From Sphingorhabdus sp. EL138 (GTDB lineage: Bacteria > Pseudomonadota > Alphaproteobacteria > Sphingomonadales > Sphingomonadaceae): 64,000 nucleotides of DNA. Position 1 is the first letter of the stretch. The number at the start of each line of letters is the position of its first letter. The notes beneath the pieces were generated by a model that was given only the letters and a program-made list of their open reading frames with translations, was not told where the DNA came from and did no database searches. A program made the position numbers and the translations under genes. Location: contig NZ_CAMDCK010000004.1 in the NCBI RefSeq assembly GCF_945890115.1, positions 80,388-144,387 on the forward strand, written 5' to 3'. Below are positions 63,512 through 64,000 of this stretch, in pieces.

Positions 63512-63740
63512 GGGGCGGTTGAGATCATGAAATTCGTTTCGTCATAATGACCGGAATTGGGCCGGGAGCGGACTGTCCGCGGCTCTGCGCGGATCGATGA
63601 ATAGTTGCCGTTTATGCAAGTCAGAAAGCCTGGCTTTTGTCGCTAACTTTGCAGACCCTACACTGGTCCCCATCCGACCCACGCTTCTCAACAGGAGCGG
63701 GTGCGACCAAGAATAAGGCACTACCGCCCAAGCAATTAGA

Positions 63741-63980
63741 TCATGGTCGGACAACTGTGATGACAATGTCGCCAAGGACGTTCGAACGATGACGCACCAC
63801 ATCATTTGGCTGCAGGAAATGGCCGCCAGCAAGTTCGTTGGCGATAAATTTCTCGCGGGCAATGTCCATCGGTGATTGGCGCGCGAATGGACCGCCCGCA
63901 ATCACATAAGCGAACGCCGCATCGATCAGGTCTCTGCGTGTTGGTGGGGTGAAGATCGTGCCCTCAGCCGTTCCAGACAT
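63741..63980 (-). CDS. Unrecognised small protein at the right edge
   Basis: 79 residues from the ATG at 63980. Features: RRDLIDAAFAYVIAGGPFAR, then MDIAREKFIANELAGGHFLQ, then VVRHRSNVLGDIVITVVRP. It has a balanced amphipathic character and no family that I recognise. The frame stays open to base 64000, so the gene may also start further right, outside the window. It is transcribed toward the terminator at 63490. Confidence 0.55.
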   Translation of the reverse strand: MSGTAEGTIFTPPTRRDLIDAAFAYVIAGGPFARQSPMDIAREKFIANELAGGHFLQPNDVVRHRSNVLGDIVITVVRP

Positions 63981-64000
63981 CAATGTGGCGCTCGGCGGGA

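Larger units (their letters stand above)
63406..63740. other. Gene-free stretch with operator and terminator candidates
   Basis: 335 bases with no reading frame I trust. A 119-codon open frame on the minus strand (63542-63901) has low-complexity, non-conserved features and overlaps the likelier 63741 gene, so I leave it out. The stretch holds the palindrome at 63435-63455 and the terminator at 63490-63511. The rest shows nothing recognisable. Confidence 0.6.

Noticed and set aside
63542..63901. 119-codon open frame on the minus strand
   Set aside because: It overlaps the more protein-like frame at 63741-63980, crosses to within 31 bases of the terminator, and its residues look like random translation (Ser, Leu, Arg and Trp-rich without any pattern).
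1..64000. CRISPR array, prophage or insertion sequence
   Set aside because: No regularly spaced direct repeats, cas genes, phage structural genes, transposase or terminal inverted repeats with target duplications were seen.

Overview
The window reads as a chromosomal segment of a sphingomonad-type alphaproteobacterium (Sphingomonadales; a moderate-GC genus such as Sphingorhabdus or Sphingopyxis would fit, but this is inference). Supporting signs are the split F0 operon with paired b and b' subunits, the leuB-metZ-apaG and Suv3-helicase/S4/FdxA neighbourhoods, petABC, a DUF6456 protein, a short RecO, and dispersed palindromic intergenic repeats of the kind common in this group. Coding density is very high and almost everything looks like core genome. 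Only about the last 1.4 kb, after a proline tRNA, has an accessory feel.

Layout. 1-2.4 kb: leuB-metZ-apaG (minus; apaG runs off the left edge). 2.6-5.6 kb: recO, a small WYL-like protein and uvrC. 5.8-8.4 kb: F0 ATP synthase genes atpI-B-E-F'-F. 8.5-12.4 kb: ydbH-ynbE-ydbL, an AsmA-like inter-membrane lipid transport module, closed by a clear terminator. 12.5-16.1 kb: radC, a Bcr/CflA exporter and an APC permease. 16.2-18.6 kb: marR-hisE-hinT divergent from ilvE around a palindromic operator candidate. 18.6-24.3 kb: tRNA-Gln, an atypical orphan response regulator, class II DAHP synthase, petABC (bc1 complex) and tRNA-Gly. 24.4-30.6 kb: an EF-hand protein, trmL-hemF-GNAT, a membrane protein, lipB, a lipoprotein, an Old Yellow Enzyme homologue and 7Fe ferredoxin. 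30.7-35 kb: an S4 protein, a Suv3-like helicase and an FAD ferredoxin-reductase homologue.

35-43.5 kb: an isovaleryl-CoA dehydrogenase, then a putrescine catabolism and uptake locus (puuD/spuA, spuC, potFGHI-type ABC transporter) with a tandem FKBP isomerase inside it. 43.7-47.8 kb: a serine hydrolase, then lemA, two TPM-domain genes and a Nudix hydrolase. 47.8-52 kb: an NDUFS4-like protein, hrpB, a polyprenyl diphosphate synthase and chorismate mutase. 52-56 kb: a PhoPQ-like two-component system with a PepSY protein, a SIMPL-domain protein and a D-amino-acid aminotransferase. 56.3-59.3 kb: an Uup-type ABC-F ATPase, DUF6456 and an XRE regulator. 59.3-62.3 kb: yajC-secD-secF. 62.5-64 kb: tRNA-Pro and two unrecognised genes.

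Functional links: petABC and the F0 genes belong to the respiratory chain and ATP synthesis. leuB, metZ, ilvE, aroG, hisE and chorismate mutase are amino-acid biosynthesis genes. puuD, spuC and the ABC transporter import putrescine and convert it toward GABA/succinate. I did not find a clear novel defence or mobile system. The best candidates for a second look are the WYL-like mini-protein between uvrC and recO, the response regulator lacking key receiver residues, the ferredoxin reductase/helicase/S4/ferredoxin run, and the tRNA-Pro-adjacent accessory segment.
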